DNA of 64,000 nucleotides from Uloborus plumipes (GCA_038373865.1 JAXGGA010000082.1:294091-358090); one strand, 5' to 3'; counted from the stretch's first letter, positions 9,405 to 23,130 are shown. The notes: generated from the sequence alone by a model not told the origin. Made by a program: numbers and translations.

Positions 9405-12400
9405 AGTAACTGTAAATTGATGACGTTGGACATCTTACGATACTTTCAGGCCTCACCTATGAGAAATCTAAAAATACACTGGTATGCAAACATTAAGGAC
9501 GAAGTTGAAAAATCAGCACACCAGAGAGAAAAAAAAAAGGCAAAGCCGGGCGAAAGACCAATCAGGACATTGACTAGGGTCGTCAGCTACTTTAGCATTT
9601 GAGAGCACATGAAGTTAGATATGATCAGGGAGTTCCGTAGGGGGGTACCTAACATTGGTGGTATGCACTCGTCATTCTTGGGTGAGCAATTACAATTTAT
9701 ACATCAGTTTAAAAGACAGCGAATTTCTTCCTCAGTGTCAAATGTAACCCAATAGGTATTGAGAAGATATCTGAACAATCTTATCTTCGGTTGAATCAAT
9801 GACAAGATTGAAGATGGTCGTGGTGGAACAAATATGGCAATGCAGTTCGGCATTGTACCAACTAGGGGTAACTCCTTACACAAATTCAATTTCCGTCGAA
9901 TCTTTACCACATATGGCACAAAGGTACTTTTGTGCTCAAGAATTCACATTGGGGAATTTTGACCTCCCCATCTGTAGTCGACCCAGTTAGGGAGTTTTCG
10001 CCAGGAAATCCATGCAACGCAATGTTTAGGCCTATTTTACAACAGCGACAACATTTTTTTGAATTTAGAAAAAAAAAGGCATAAAGGTCGAAATTCAAGT
10101 TTTTAGTCATAAAATTGCCATTTTCTACTCATTCACGGGAAATTTTACACTATTTTTTTTTTCTTTTATTTCAGCTTCACTGTTTAAAATGCGTTACTTG
10201 ACACAACGTTTAATTTTGAGGTAGACCGTGCAACGCCGGGCAACGCAACCCTATGACGAGCTAATTAAATCAGTGAATCTTTTTCTTATACTCAAATTCT
10301 ACTTACGCCACATTGGGGCCCCGATGAGAAGTCACTGAGCTCGCCCAAAAAATTTCCTAACTCGTCAAATGTTTTTGGACGATTCGGAAAATTGGGAGAC
10401 ATTACTACAACATTAAAATGTTAAAATACGTAAGGATTACCCCAATTAATTAGATTTGTGTGAGTGCATTCCCGTATTTTATCATCTGTTAAAATTCGGA
10501 ATTATAATCGTTAAATTCAGAATTTCACCCCTCCCGAAGGTTCAAGTTCAGGGAGCTTCATAGATGGATTTAGGCTATGAATCCTGGGGGGTTGGGGCAG
10601 CAATACCGGGGGTCTAAGGGAGAAGGGCTCCTTCAGGTACAAACATGGGGTCCCGCGGGGCCTTCTTTTGCAAAACATAAATTGGTAGTTAAATTTTAAA
10701 ATAATAGTTTTTAGTTGATTTCAGAGTAGATATTATAGCAGTGTTTACTTTAATGATATGCAAGAATTTGAAACTATTTATGTGGTTTTTAATTAAGTAT
10801 ATAGCAATAGTTATGTTTTTTTTTTTTTTTTTTTTGCCTTCATTAGCCATGGTTGTTTCAAAGAAAAAGAGAAATATTAATGACGTACCAACTAATGCCC
10901 AATTAAAGAGAATATAAGTGTTCTATAATACAGTACCGAAAATAAAACCTAAGGCTTTATGCTAAGAGGTGGGGCATGGAGGAGAAAAGTACCGAAAATA
11001 AATAATTTAAGAAATGTGTTTATTTGATGCATGAAATTATTATCTTTTTTTCCCCCAAATTGATAAAAATACTCTTAGCATTAACACATAGCATAGTCAT
11101 ATTTCCCTTGCTCTTGCAATGCGGGAAGACATCCACGGGTCACACAATAATCTATAAATTATTGGATATTGCATTTGGGTTTACGTTCAAGTGAATTAAC
11201 ATGCGTTTGTAACTGTGAAATGTTTTCCAAAACTATGTTTCCAGATGAAAATAATTTATTTATCTATGTTTTCAAATTTCAACTAAAAATGCTGGGGCTG
11301 TGGCGAACACCACCTGGCACCCCCCCGTCCCCCGTGAATTCGCCTTTGAAGATTCTTTAGCTTTGTGGGAGGTTTTCTTAATTACATTACCGCGATCGAG
11401 TATTGTTTTACCTGGATAAGAATTATGTAGTGGTGCCATCTAGTGATGGCCACTGAAATTGTTCCTTGAAACGAAAAATTTGTTTCCCATGAAATTTGAG
11501 CTAGTTCAAAACCAGTACCAAGAAGGTCATTTGGGGAAAAGAAGATGCGAAGATGCAGCCCCCCCCCCCTTTTGCTCAGAAATTTTTTTTATGCATGTAT
11601 ATATTTTGTTTTGTTATGTGTTTTTATGATCCTGATCCAATAGCCTCACAATAGAAAACTTAGAAATGGCGGGCAGGGCCCGAGGCCTGATCATAATAAT
11701 AAACTAATGCCAGAAAATTCTAGCACTTCAATATAAATATTCATGCTATCACACATGAATTGTTCAAAAATGATACAAAATGCTTATGTTTCGAAAATTA
11801 TAAATAAATCTGAAAGTACCTATGTATAACCGCATAAAAGTACTAAACAATACCAAAGGAGAGTGCAAAAGGGACTTATGCACCTACCTACATTTTTCTT
11901 TTCAAAAGTAAAATGCCGAAATTGGACCGAAATTGGATTAGAACCGAAAAAAATTGGATAGACCGAAATTGGAATTTATTTTAGCACAATTTAACTATAC
12001 GTTCATGCAAATGACAACTTAAATTCTACTAGTGAGTAATAAGAATTTCGCTCGTGAATATGTTAATGCCTGGATGCGCCACATGAGTGCTTGCCACATG
12101 AAAGATGCTCAAAAAACAATAACGATTGAATAAATGTATAACATTGATTGGTGTTCATAAAGTAAGTGTTAAACAAATAAAAAGTACATTTATACAACTC
12201 ATTCTTATATGCACATTACATCCGGGTTAATGTGTGTTTTATAACTTATTGAGTCGAACATATATTTGTTTTGCTTTTCATTCAGCAAATAAATAAACTT
12301 TTTAACACTATCTGTTTAACTGCTCCCCACCTTTACAGTTATTGCACCCCCTAGTGGGGAGCGCAGCACAGGTTGAGAATTAATCTCTGCTTTAAACTTA

Positions 12401-13820
12401 TCGACCTCATTTTTTTTTCATACAATACAATATAGAAAACAAAACGAATTCACTTATTCTGAATAAAAGTTGTATACAATATAGTTTTGACGCGTTAATA
12501 ATTCTTTTGTGTCGTTCATATCTCATATTGATTTATAAACTTTAAATATATATTATGACAAATTTATGAAGCTTCACTTGAGTTTTTTCCTGACTTACTT
12601 TAAAACTTCATCATTTTAATCTCACTATAATTTCGGGTAGACAATTCATTTTATGAAGCAAAAATGTGTACTCAAATATATTTTTTGCTTATTTTGCTAA
12701 TCATTTACTTTACTTCACCGCAAATAATTTTAATATTATTATCTCTTGAGGTTTGTATTTGGATCTGACATCGCTTCAAAACGCTAGTGTAAATTTTGCT
12801 TATTAAAAAGTAAAAATAATAATTTTACACTAATCCGTGCTTAATCGGGTTTATTTATTTATTTAACTATTGTTTTTTCTTTTTCAATTTTTGAATTATG
12901 AATTGTGCCCTTTGAAAGACGTGATATTATTAAAACATTACGCCACGAAAGACACCGTATGGGAATTGCTAGTGCATGTAATCATAGTCCACCGCCTAAG
13001 ATATAATCAAAAAAAGGTTTTAAAAAAGTATTTCCTTGAAGAGTTTGTGGCTATTATGCTCTGATTTCATGCAGCACAAACAATCACCACTCATTAAACT
13101 CGCCATTTAATGAATAAAAGAATTAAGTCACTCGCAGCTTTGTCATTTTTACGCATTGTTTTTACGCTTATTATTTCAAGCAAAATAAGCATTATTATTA
13201 CTGAAATTAGCAACATAACTTCTATCCAGAACTCTTTTCAGATGACCTCTTCACCGCTCCATTGCAATATCTGCTGAGACGAATTAAATTCGAAACTCAG
13301 CGGGGTTCCTGAGAGTACTCCATGGGAATCAAAGACATCGTTGCAGGACGCTCATTTCGTGACACTACCTTTTACGACCACCCAAGGCGTCCGAGATAAC
13401 AATAACAAGAGCACACCTATCACTCACCTAAAAGTCCAGATCATTTTACAAAAACATGCCATAAAATGTGAAGAAAGAAACTTGGATTGCAGAGACATAG
13501 CGTAGTTTTAGTAGTCTACAAGGGTGGATCGGTGTACGGACATTGAATTGTTAACTTGAAAAGACAACAAGAATGTTACAAATAGAAATAACGTGCAGAT
13601 AAACAGGGAATGTAATTATCATGCTAAAATAAACTATAAAATCTCTGTATCAGGTCATTTTTCTTCATTTCTCTTTGAATACATTTTTATTACAGGGCTG
13701 TGGACGGGTAAATATTCTAAAAATATGACTGACCAACAAAAATATGAGGTTTTTCATAACTATTTCTGGAAACCTAAAAGAAAATTTGGAGCAGGAAACA
13801 AATCATTTTAAATAAAGTAG
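9405..13820. other. Gene-free repeat-rich stretch
   Basis: No ORF here looks like protein. At 10214-10262 a CAACGCCGGGCAACGCAACC string followed by GAGCTAAT resembles Helitron-type 3' ends, without a partner end. A T tract lies at about 10816-10835. At 12300-12390 a CACCCCCTAGTGGGGAGCGC motif followed by GGTTGAGAA looks like a hAT-end fragment. The stretch 13206-13400 is less AT-rich, but no frame is open. Confidence 0.4.
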
Positions 13821-13822
13821 GG

Positions 13823-14330
13823 TGAGTTCTGGTAAGTGCGTCCACGGGGTAAGTGCGTCCACTGGGAATTATATGAACACTGTCCTGAAATGGCTTCTGC
13901 AACACATCGACTATGTTAGATAACTGTCTAATGATAATTTCTATAGGTAGAATTCAGGCCTGGATTCAATAGACGAAACACAATCAGAGACAACTTAAAA
14001 TGTCTTCAAAAAAACTCTAAAACAATATTGAGAAGGTTTTGTTTCAGTTTCTCTTGTAGTCATACCAAGCAATTGAAGTCAAGAAATGCAAGTTGTTTCT
14101 TTTCAGTAATAGCTACTAATAACATACATGGAGTATTTTGATCAAATACTCTAACTAAAATTTGTTTATATGACGGTACGCACTTTCCCTTTCTTTAAAT
14201 TAAGGTGAGGGTAAGTGCATACCATTATGATGGGGCAAGTGCGTACTACTATCATGAGGCATATGCGTACTATTATGCGGAGCAAGTGCGTACCATTATG
14301 ATGAGGCAAGTGTGTGCCATTACGTGGAAA
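13823..14330 (+). repeat. Minisatellite with AAGTGCGTAC core
   Basis: Two GTAAGTGCGTCCAC units lie at about 13833-13862. About five 24-bp units of the form AGGCAAGTGCGTACCATTAT follow at 14205-14330. The 24-bp period keeps a reading frame open by chance (SAYYY-type repeats), which I do not take as a gene. The sequence between the two clusters is ordinary AT-rich DNA. Confidence 0.7.
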
Positions 14331-14790
14331 ATCCAACTCTCGCAATTTACCATTAATTTTGCTTATAACTCTTTTTTAGCCGATTATAAATCCGACGTCA
14401 TGTCCATCAAGTATTTATATTTACATTGAATGCGGCATAAGATTTCAATTTTATTCATTACCTCTGAAATATATCGGCTTTTAGATATCAGTTACCAGCT
14501 TTTCTGTGTTCTTGGCTAAGCCTTCTTACTAAGCCTTTTTTGACACCTCCATGGCTGAGCGACATAAAGCACACGTTCTGGCAGCTTCTGGAGCGCAGTA
14601 AACCGGTAATAATCTTTCTTATAATATATAAAAATTACGTGTCCCTGTGTTTGTGTCCAATGGACTCCTCAGCTGTGAACCGATTTTAACCATATTTTGC
14701 ACGCAGTTTCAGTTTGGTCCAACTTAAATGATAGGATAGTTTTTATCTCAATTTAAGACCGCAATATATTTTTTATTGCAAATTATGTAT

Positions 14791-15213
14791 TTAGCTACCA
14801 GTTTTTCTGTATTCTTGGTTAAAATTCTTTAAACATACCCGGAATGCCACCACATAATCTGCGGTTAAAAATTGGTTCACCCATAGTTCTTCTACGTAAT
14901 TTAAATCCATCGAGATTATGCAATGGGGTACGCGTTTAGTTATCAAAAAAATCACGGGGAACATTATTGAGGCAATCATTTTGACTAGCAAGTTTAAAGA
15001 TGAAGTAGTTCTGTTGCCACGTATCCCAATGACACCGTCATAATCTTTAATACCCTTCAAAAGGCTACAGTTTCCCATTCGTTTAGCTTTCGCCATGTCC
15101 ATTAATAAGTCCCAAGGACAAACAATGTCAATTTGCGGTTTAGATTTAGAAAATCCATGTTTTTCCCATGGGCAACTATAGGTCGCTTGCTCCCGTGTGG
15201 GAAAACCGTCCAA
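14791..15213 (-). other. Unrecognised 140-codon open frame in the Helitron
   Basis: A minus-strand frame of 140 codons without an ATG at its first codon; the first in-frame ATG is further in. It includes [20 protein letters not shown] and [20 protein letters not shown]. The composition is balanced, unlike chance AT-rich frames. It is antisense to the expected Helitron Rep/helicase. It could be captured host sequence or a piece of another element. I do not recognise a family. Confidence 0.3.
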
Positions 15214-15612
15214 TTTATTTTTGTTTACAAGAGACTATTAACAAAGAATATTGTGCACCGATTAGTGTTGAGTTAAACTGAAATTAAAAATGCTTAGAAT
15301 TCAAAAAATAACAAATAATATTGGTAATTATCTACCCTACCTGCATTATTAAAAAAGAAAATGTTACATTAAAAAATAAAATGTTACAACAGCAATTAAC
15401 AAATTTTTAATTAACTCAATTGTTACAAGCTTGAATATAATATTTCTAAGTACTAAAATGCTACATTTTTTGTTATTTTTTTGTTTCTAGCAAACTTAGG
15501 AAATTTTTGTTCGATTGTTTTCATATTTTGACCTCAATTCATATTTATATAAAGTTGATCTCTATAACGGTAATAAAGTTTTTCGTTTCTATTGAAACAT
15601 TATAGTTTAACC

Positions 15613-17221
15613 CAGTGGTTCTCAACGGAGGCGATACCGCCCCCCGGTGGGCGGTGGGAAGGTGTTGAGGGGCGGTGAACATATTTTGGGCGGCAGGGGG
15701 GCGTTGGACATATTTTGGGCGGTAAGGGGGCGGTGGGTATATTTTGAAATGTTTGAAAAAGAACATGTTTCGGGAATGGGAACAGGAAATCTTTTGCTTT
15801 TATATCACCAAAGGATAGCTTTAACATTTATTTTCTTGGGTTACCCCCCGAACCCTGATCTTTCTCCTAATGTCATGAAGGACAGCCTAAAATCTGCCGA
15901 TATCACTTGAATTTCAAAAATTGTTTTTGAGGTGGGTGCTTCCTTCCATAGCGTAACTACCTAAAAGAGCCAAAAAATGTGTTTTATTGAAGTCCACTGG
16001 AAAATTTTTCGATGAAGGGAGAGAATGTCGAACTACTCGCCTCTTCTCCAATCGTAACCAAACAGATCCTAAAGCGTTTTTACGAGTTCAGTTTCTAAAA
16101 ATGTCTAGATGAGATCCACCTGACTTTACAGACTCTTTGTGCCGTTAAAGCATCCCCCTATAGCAACACCAAAGATAACTAACAATAGCATTCTTCAGAG
16201 TTTAAGTTTGCGCTTTTTATACTTCAATTTCAGAGAACGCTGGAAATAGCTTTGACTCCGTAACATTGTTGAACTTAGATTTAAATTAACTTCAATTTAG
16301 AAAAATCATTAAGAGAGACCTCTTTCTTCCTAGTTAACGCTGCCAAAAAATGCCTAAAATCGTATCAGTTTTTACCTGAGGCGGAATCTCAACCCACGAG
16401 ACCTAAGATTAAAGAAACTGAATTTTTAAGACTTCGTTTTCCAAACTAATTTCCGGGGATACTCTCAATATCTCACCGCCATCTTTACTCTGATGTAGCT
16501 AAGGTATACTTATAACTCTTGTTATCTTATCTAACCTTCATAGCAATATATTACTCAAAATTCTTTCAAATTAACCTTATTTCAGTTTTTTTTTTAATTA
16601 AAACTTGATTTATAATCTTTAAGGGTGACAGGTATGAGTCATAGTTTCAAGTCTTTGTCGCTTCTGAGAAAATTAGAATGTACGGCTTTGTTATTGTCCT
16701 TCCTCAGTAAAATCCTATATCCTTACGTAATAAACAGGTGATGTGCATTGTATAGTTGCAGGTAAATAAGAACAACACTGTACACAATGTTTGGAATCGG
16801 ACAGGTCAAGGAAATATTTGAACGTAGTGTAGTTTTCAAAATATATTTGTTTTCAAATAAAAATGTTGAAAACGGTGTATTTTTATTTCAAACCGTTCTC
16901 ATTTACCTTAAAAATGGTTCACTCATTTAATGATCCCATTCTAGGCACTTGATTATCACTCTGACGGAACTTTTCAGAGAAAAAAAAATGCTCGACTAAA
17001 AAAAACATTATATAAAGGAAAAAAAACATCAAGCATAAGTGTTTCTGCTTTATAGTCATTTTCTGACAATCTGCTTGGGCAAAATTTTAGAGTTAAACCG
17101 GTCCAGAAACATGCTTTACCTCCCCTCCCCCTTCCTGTTTTACGCCCATTCTCAAAGGGGGCGTTGAAACAATTTTCAATCCTAAAGGGGGCGGTAGCTG
17201 TAAAAAGGTTGAGAACCAATG
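15613..17221. mobile_element. hAT-type element nested in the Helitron
   Basis: The left end is CAGTGGTTCTCAACGGAGG and the right end is the inverted GTTGAGAACCAATG. It is flanked by GTTTAACC (15605-15612) and GTTTAATC (17222-17229), an 8-bp target duplication with one mismatch. Ends of the form CAGTGGTTCTCAAC and an 8-bp duplication are typical of hAT elements. Near the left end are GGGCGGT/ATATTTTGGGCGG repeats. The interior shows no convincing transposase, so it is probably non-autonomous. Confidence 0.85.
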
Positions 17222-17269
17222 GTTTAATCCATACCTTAGCCACAGCAACGCGTGGCCGGGTCAGCTAGT

Positions 17270-18655
17270 ATCATATGAATTAATTCTGTAGAAGTAGTTT
17301 TTCTGCGAACGTAGTGTCAATGCCAGGAAAACAACCTGTCGTCGCTACGCTACAGATTAACCCCAAAAAGAAGAAAAGAGAAATAAATACACGCGCGACA
17401 GTAGGGAATTATTTTTTATGGATTTCTCAAAACCCTTTTCTCTTCAGCAAAGTATCAATTCGACACGATATAATTTAGAGATAAACATAAAACCATGTGT
17501 GTGTATTTTTTTTTTTTTTTTCACTGATATTTCAACTGAAAAAACCTGTTTTAATAATGCATCCAGATGGCAAAGCAATCAGGCAGGGTACTAATTATAA
17601 TGACCATCTTCATGTGGTTTTTGACAATACTGGATAACGACTTTGGTAGCTATTACGAATAGCATTAGACTAGAAACTTAAATAAAAACATTCGATGCTT
17701 TTGATATTCTTAACAGTTGGAAAAAAGTGGGTCAGTAAAAGAGATGTCACTGTACTTGTTCTCAATTTATATGTTTAATTTCCTTCATGGAGTAAAATTA
17801 AAGTGGGCGTTTGCACGCTGTTTTAATTTTGGTCTATTTCTAATGGGCACAGGTAATATACTTGTAAATAAATCGGATATATATTGCTTTAAACAGTGGA
17901 AAAATAAAATGTTGTCGCTATTTTGGAGTTGAAATGGAAGAAATGCAACGATGTACCAATTGTCGAAACAAATTGCAAGTGAGTGTACTGAGTTGGAAAA
18001 AAAAGAAAGAAAAGACAAAAATTGCCAATGCAAGGTGATAGAAATATGAAAGGAAATAGCTGCTGCATTTGTCGCATAACTGTTTCGATACGCTTAATTT
18101 TTATGAATAACATTCCCAGTATTAAAAGAAACCTCATTTTACAGTAAAGAAAATAATTAAAAGTTATACTAAGTTATCTTTTAAATAATTCAACTCTTAC
18201 CAGGCCTTAAAAAACATTCATTCATAGGGAAGTTACTAACCCCTATTTAGCTGTTGTTTTTCGAAAAGTGATAAAAATAAATCACGCTGTCAGATACATT
18301 TGCATTTCATGATCAAATTTTTTCCTTAGAAATTTAGTAGAAATGTTTTTAAAAAAAAAGAAAAGCTCATCATTTACATGCGAGCTTCGCATAATCTACA
18401 CACAGGCTTAATTAGTAAGGTTATTAGGTTAGAAAAAATATCGAGAGATGTGTCAGAAACTCATTGACATAACAAAAACGAATTCATAGGGGCACCATCA
18501 TTATTAAACTTTGACCTGAATTTCTCGAAGGCTCTCCTCTGCTGAGGAATAACATAAAAGCTGCTTAGTTTTGTATTTGGTTTAAAGATATTATTTCTTT
18601 AGCTGCGGAAGCTTTGAAGAACTTGGATACTTTTGGCATAGGAAATTACCTCGCG
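17270..18655. other. Region upstream of the proposed secreted-protein gene
   Basis: No gene is seen. ACATAAAAGC near 18551-18560 is a weak TATA-like string about 100 bp before the proposed start codon. No other promoter element is convincing. Confidence 0.3.
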
Positions 18656-18676
18656 ATGAAGTCTGTAAAGTACTGT
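18656..18676 (+). CDS. Proposed first coding exon of the secreted protein
   Basis: ATG in the context CGCGATGA opens seven codons, MKSVKYC, ending at a good 5' splice site GTGAGT (18677-18682). The phase is 0, which matches the exon at 23973. Joined to it, the basic N-terminus plus the hydrophobic stretch ILISIFIFAS makes a textbook signal peptide. An earlier donor, GTAAAG after MKS at 18665, would also keep the frame. The assignment rests on phase and signal-peptide logic only; no transcript evidence is available and the intron would be 5296 bp. Confidence 0.45.
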
Positions 18677-19181
18677 GTGAGTAATATTTTGAACTGAAAT
18701 TTCTCGATGTAACATTTATTAACTAATGCAAAATTAAGGGTGCTTTTATTTATTACTTCACTATCGTTTGGTGAAACCATAATCTCTACATACCAAGCAA
18801 ATTTAAAAGAAAGAAATGAGTTTCAAAAAATGACTTTTTTTTTACTGTCTATCTCTATATTCTATCATTTATTTCGTGTTTTTTTAAGCATTAACTATGA
18901 ACGTTTAGTTTTGAGCTATTTAAAAAAAAATCACTTGTTTTCACAATCACTGATCAATTCAAAAGGTAATATATTGCGTAAAACGCGTGGACATTGAAAT
19001 AATATGCACATTTTCAGTTTTTAAACTGCATGTAGTTTTATCCCTATTAAAATGAAAAAGACCAATTTATGCATGAAAGCAACAATGCATTGGTTGCTCT
19101 CACATTTACTTCTCAAACAGCATTATCAACAAATAATCAGCATCCCACTTGAGAATATAAGTTAACAACGAATTATAGAAG

Positions 19182-19340
19182 AATAATTTCAAGGATTAAA
19201 GCAACTAAGACGCCAAGACCTGACAATATTTTGGTAGCAGAGAAAGTGATACCTGAAACTTTTTAAATCGCTTCTTAAAATTCGGAGATTTCGCCATTGG
19301 ACTGGAACTTGGAAAATATAGCGTCTCTCTTCAAAAAAAA
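19182..19340 (+). pseudogene. LINE reverse transcriptase fragment
   Basis: The frame reads IISRIKATKTPRPDNILVAE followed by KVIPETF and a stop. After a short gap it reads NSEISPLDWNLENIASLFKK. These correspond to the early RT blocks of non-LTR elements: the LK..K.PGPDNIP motif and the VP.DWK...I.PLFKK motif. It is a short, dead fragment. The clade cannot be told from this length. Confidence 0.65.
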
Positions 19341-21835
19341 AAAAAGAAAGAAAGAACAGAAAAGAAAAAATGCTAAGACAGGTATAGAATTGCGTAAGTA
19401 TCTTCGACTAGAGTTGCAAAATAAGTTCCGATCTAGCTATCTAGGATTTTGGGAAATTTCAAACGTTTGAGGAAAACTTTGTAAATCTAATTTAAAAAAG
19501 GTACCCTCGAGATGGAAGAATGTTCCCTACAATAAGAAGTTATATAAGCATACTAACAAACTTTTAACAGATTAAGCTTAAAATTCACGCATTTTAACTG
19601 CTTTTTAATCTTCAGTCCCGATTTCTGGCATTTCAAAATCCGATCGCATTCACTTTTGTAAAACTCTCCCGATTTTGTTTACCGTGTGGTTCAATCAAAA
19701 GTGTGAACACCACTACTTCTGTATTTAACAATATTTTCAGCGGTTATCTTATTTTATGCTATACATAGCTACCAGAATTGAAAGATAAAAATTAGAAAGA
19801 CTTATGTATAAAATTAGGGAGACTTATGTATAAATTAATTTAGCGACGAAGGTTGAGTGCAAAAAGGAGTTTTAAGATATAAGTAGAAACTCGTTAAATT
19901 AAGCCTGTGTGGTGTAGGGCCCAAAATTCGGAAATAAAAATTATTATTCTTATTTATTATTACTAATAATTATATTAAAAATGTGTAAGTTGAAAAAATA
20001 TACATTTTTCACGCTAAAAAAATGTTTTACTACATATATAAGTTTGCTTCATTTTGTAAATGATAATCAACATTTCTTGTAGCAGATCAAAATTCATCAA
20101 GACCAGAGAAAAATCGAGAACGCTTTACCAGTTTTTTGGTCAATAAAAGTTTTAAAAGGAAGGAAAATGTAATAGACATATTTTAAAAATGAATGGACAA
20201 ATGCAATTTTTATACTCGTGCGGGAGAAGGTTTTGTTTTTTCGATCGCGCATCTTGCAATGACTTCTTTTGCCCCCGGCGGTTACGCGAGCGCGCGATAC
20301 ATGAAAAATCCTCCTTTTTAAGGGAATTTCGTTGTTTTGATTAGATTTCGAGAGATATATACTTCCTTAGGGAGTTCGGGAAAAATTATAAAAATTCGGG
20401 AGTCTCCCAAACTAATCGGTGTCGGTTAGAACCTTTATCATTAAATATCATTTTTAAAGATTATTTCCTTTTAACTTCTGTTGCTGTCCATGGACAATAC
20501 TAAAACCAATTATATACGTCCAGTGCGATGTTTTGTTTTTTTTTTTTTTTTAATTATTTTTACATTTTCATTTGAATTAAAATCTTTTTTCCATGACTAG
20601 AAATCGAACTCTTCATGATCATTCTTTTACTGCTTCAAACATTTGTACAGAAAAATTTGAATAACTATTCTGAGGAATGGCGTTATAGTTTTGCAACTCA
20701 ACAATCTCAATCACGTAGAACCATACAACGTGTCTTTTGTGAAGAACAAAAGGTGCTTAATTTTTTTTTACAAAGAAGAAAATCTAGAAACTTGTGAAAA
20801 ACTCATTAACATGCATTTATTTACATAATTTACTGTTTTTATTAATTTATATGCACTGCCGTTCAAAATAAATAAAAACATGCAATTGCATCTGCACACA
20901 TGCCTTTGCACATAATCCGACCCTCTACTTATGATACGCAAATTCAGGATATTCTTCTATTAAATTTAGCTCGTGCCTGAAAATTTCGAGTCGTATCAGT
21001 TAATTTAATTATGAAATATCGTAGCCTCTCCAATAATTTAGGTTTGAAATATTTTTGCTAACAACATTTTCTTTTTAAAGAAATTTTCGTATTGTTTTCG
21101 CATGTATTTTGAATGTGATACCTTGTTTCATCACTTTTCTTTCGATTTGCATTAAATATTTGTTAGTTAATTACGTATATTTATTAATAAATCTTAAGTA
21201 CAAGACTAAAATTTAAACTTACATACATTTACTGAATTTACTTTTCAAACACCAAAGCATGCCACACAGAGACCGATCATTCTGACATGGGGCACATTTC
21301 TATTTCAGCCCCCAACCCCCTACTCCCCTTCTCATATCAGTTACGTGTTACGAATTCTTACAATACAAGAATGAAATAAAAGTTTTGTGCGTCGAAAAAA
21401 TTAACCTTAAAAAAAAACAATAATAATGTTATCAAATTATTAAGAGACAAATATACGTCGACATACACAGTAGGTTTTTAATATTAATAGTAAAATATAC
21501 AGTAGGCATTTAGTATTTAGGAAGCATTGGATAAAGTAAGGAGATTTTGGGAGACCCTTGAAATATAAGAGGAGGGGCCTGTGCCCCCAGCGTTTGTTTA
21601 AAATTAAAACATCGATGATATCGCTACATCGAGCTAAAATGTTTTTGTGGGAGAAGTGAATTTATAGCTTGCTAGAGAACTAACATTTTTGAACTGTCTA
21701 AGCAAAGTAACTATAATAATAAAAAAAAAAATAGTAGCACTCATGAATTATTAAAAGCACCTTACTTTTAAACAAATTAAATAGAAATAGTAACTCACAC
21801 ATATTTTCAAAATACAAAACACTGAAAAAAAAGAG

Positions 21836-23130
21836 GAAAAAATGATTGGAAAGATTTTATAACATCTTTTAATGATCCGCCAGGCAACAAAAATACTTAA
21901 AATAAGATATTTAGTTATTAAAACGAGTTAATTAGAGAAATTGATATCACTTTTCAATAGGAGAAAAAAAAATACTAAGATCAAATTTTAAAAAAATTGA
22001 AAAAAACCGACCCTGGTTGACGACCTCATATCAAAACGAACTTCACTGGTCAGAAAGCATTTTAAATTTAAATATATTTGTTTTTGAGAGGACATGGTAA
22101 ACACGGAAAAGGAAAGATAATCCTTACTAGTAAAATTTGCTAGTCGCAAAAGCAGAATAAAAAGAAAAAGAATTAAAATCCTTTAAAAATCCTTATACTA
22201 AAATCAATTACATGTATTTTAATTGTTAAAAAATAGAAACTGGCAACTTATAAACATTTTAAATCATTGATTTTTTTTTTTTTTTTTTTTCCTTTTTGGC
22301 CAACAATGACATCCAATCGTGTGAAAAAAAGCTTAGCCGCCTTTGCTAACAAACGTTATAGTTCGAGTTTCGAGTTCTATATAACATAGAAGTTCCAAAC
22401 ACATTCTATCAGATGCAAAAAAAAATCTTTCTTTTGGTACCATTGTTTTAAAATTTCAAGTATGTTTCCACTTTAAAAATCACGAAAAAAGTTTTAAAGA
22501 TTTTAAATTAATATCTTCGTCACTTAATGTCATCCGAAAACGAGATCTAGCTTAGAACACTCTCCATCAACTCTCCTTTGAAGCCAAAAAATCAAAATCG
22601 GTCCATCCGTTGAGGTGCTATAATGCCACAAACAGATATACAGAAACACAGATACCTTAAACTTATAGCCCCTTCCTTGTTACGTCGGGGGTTAATAAAG
22701 AAACAAGAAACTCCCACATTATTTGAATACAGAAGAGTGAAAATGAATATAAATTAATTGGCATGATTTTATAACACCTTTTAACGCTCCGCCCGAGTAA
22801 TACAAAAACTCAAAATGAGATATTTAATTATTAAAGCGAACTAATCAGAGAAATTAATAGTACTTTTCACTGGAAAGTAAGATAAAGGAATAAGTAACTC
22901 ACTTTTTTTTTAAATACGAAACACTGAAAATCAATACGAAAATCAATCTATTGGAATGATTTTAAAACACCTTTTAATGTTCTGTCCGAGTAATCAATAC
23001 GAAAATCAATCTATTGGAATGATTTTAAAACACCTTTTAATGTTCTGTCCGAGTAATAAAAACACTTAAAATAAGAAATTTAATTATTAAAGGGAACTAA
23101 TTAGAGAAATTGATAATATTTTTCACGCTA
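21836..23130 (+). repeat. Three diverged copies of a ~130-bp segment, one with a 63-bp tandem
   Basis: The phrase GATTTTATAACACCTTTTAA followed by TCCGCC and AATACTTAAAATAAGATATT appears near 21855, 22768 and 22960. Each copy then has TTAATTATTAAAGNGAACTA and AGAGAAATTGATA. In the third copy a 63-bp unit is tandemly doubled without visible change (22931-22993 and 22994-23056). Confidence 0.8.
22560..22690 (+). mobile_element. LINE 3'-end-like fragment (RTE type)
   Basis: AAAATCGGTCCATCCGTTGA followed by CAAACAGATATACAGAAACA and a TTACGTCGGGGGTTAA end is the common 3' tail signature of RTE-like LINEs in arthropods. Only the tail is present, so this is a 5'-truncated copy. The call is from pattern memory. 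Confidence 0.5.

Larger units (their letters stand above)
14613..17268 (+). mobile_element. Helitron-like element (non-autonomous)
   Basis: The 5' end is TCTTTCTTATAATATATAAA followed by the GTGTCCCTGTGTTTGTGTCC and GGACTCCTCAGCTGTGAACC text typical of arthropod Helitrons. The 3' end is GCAACGCGTGGCCGGGTCAG closing with CTAG. It starts with TC after A (14612) and ends before T (17269), the A/T insertion rule of Helitrons, with no target duplication. A GC-rich hairpin-capable stretch precedes CTAG. No Rep/helicase ORF is visible. A hAT element (15613-17221) fills most of its 3' half. Confidence 0.75.

Noticed and set aside
9417..9602. 61-codon frame after the Tc1 relic
   Set aside because: It follows the transposase stop, has no recognisable motif and is expected by chance at this length.
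14205..14429. 74-codon frame with Tyr-rich repeats
   Set aside because: It is an open frame created by a 24-bp minisatellite; there is no splice or promoter context.
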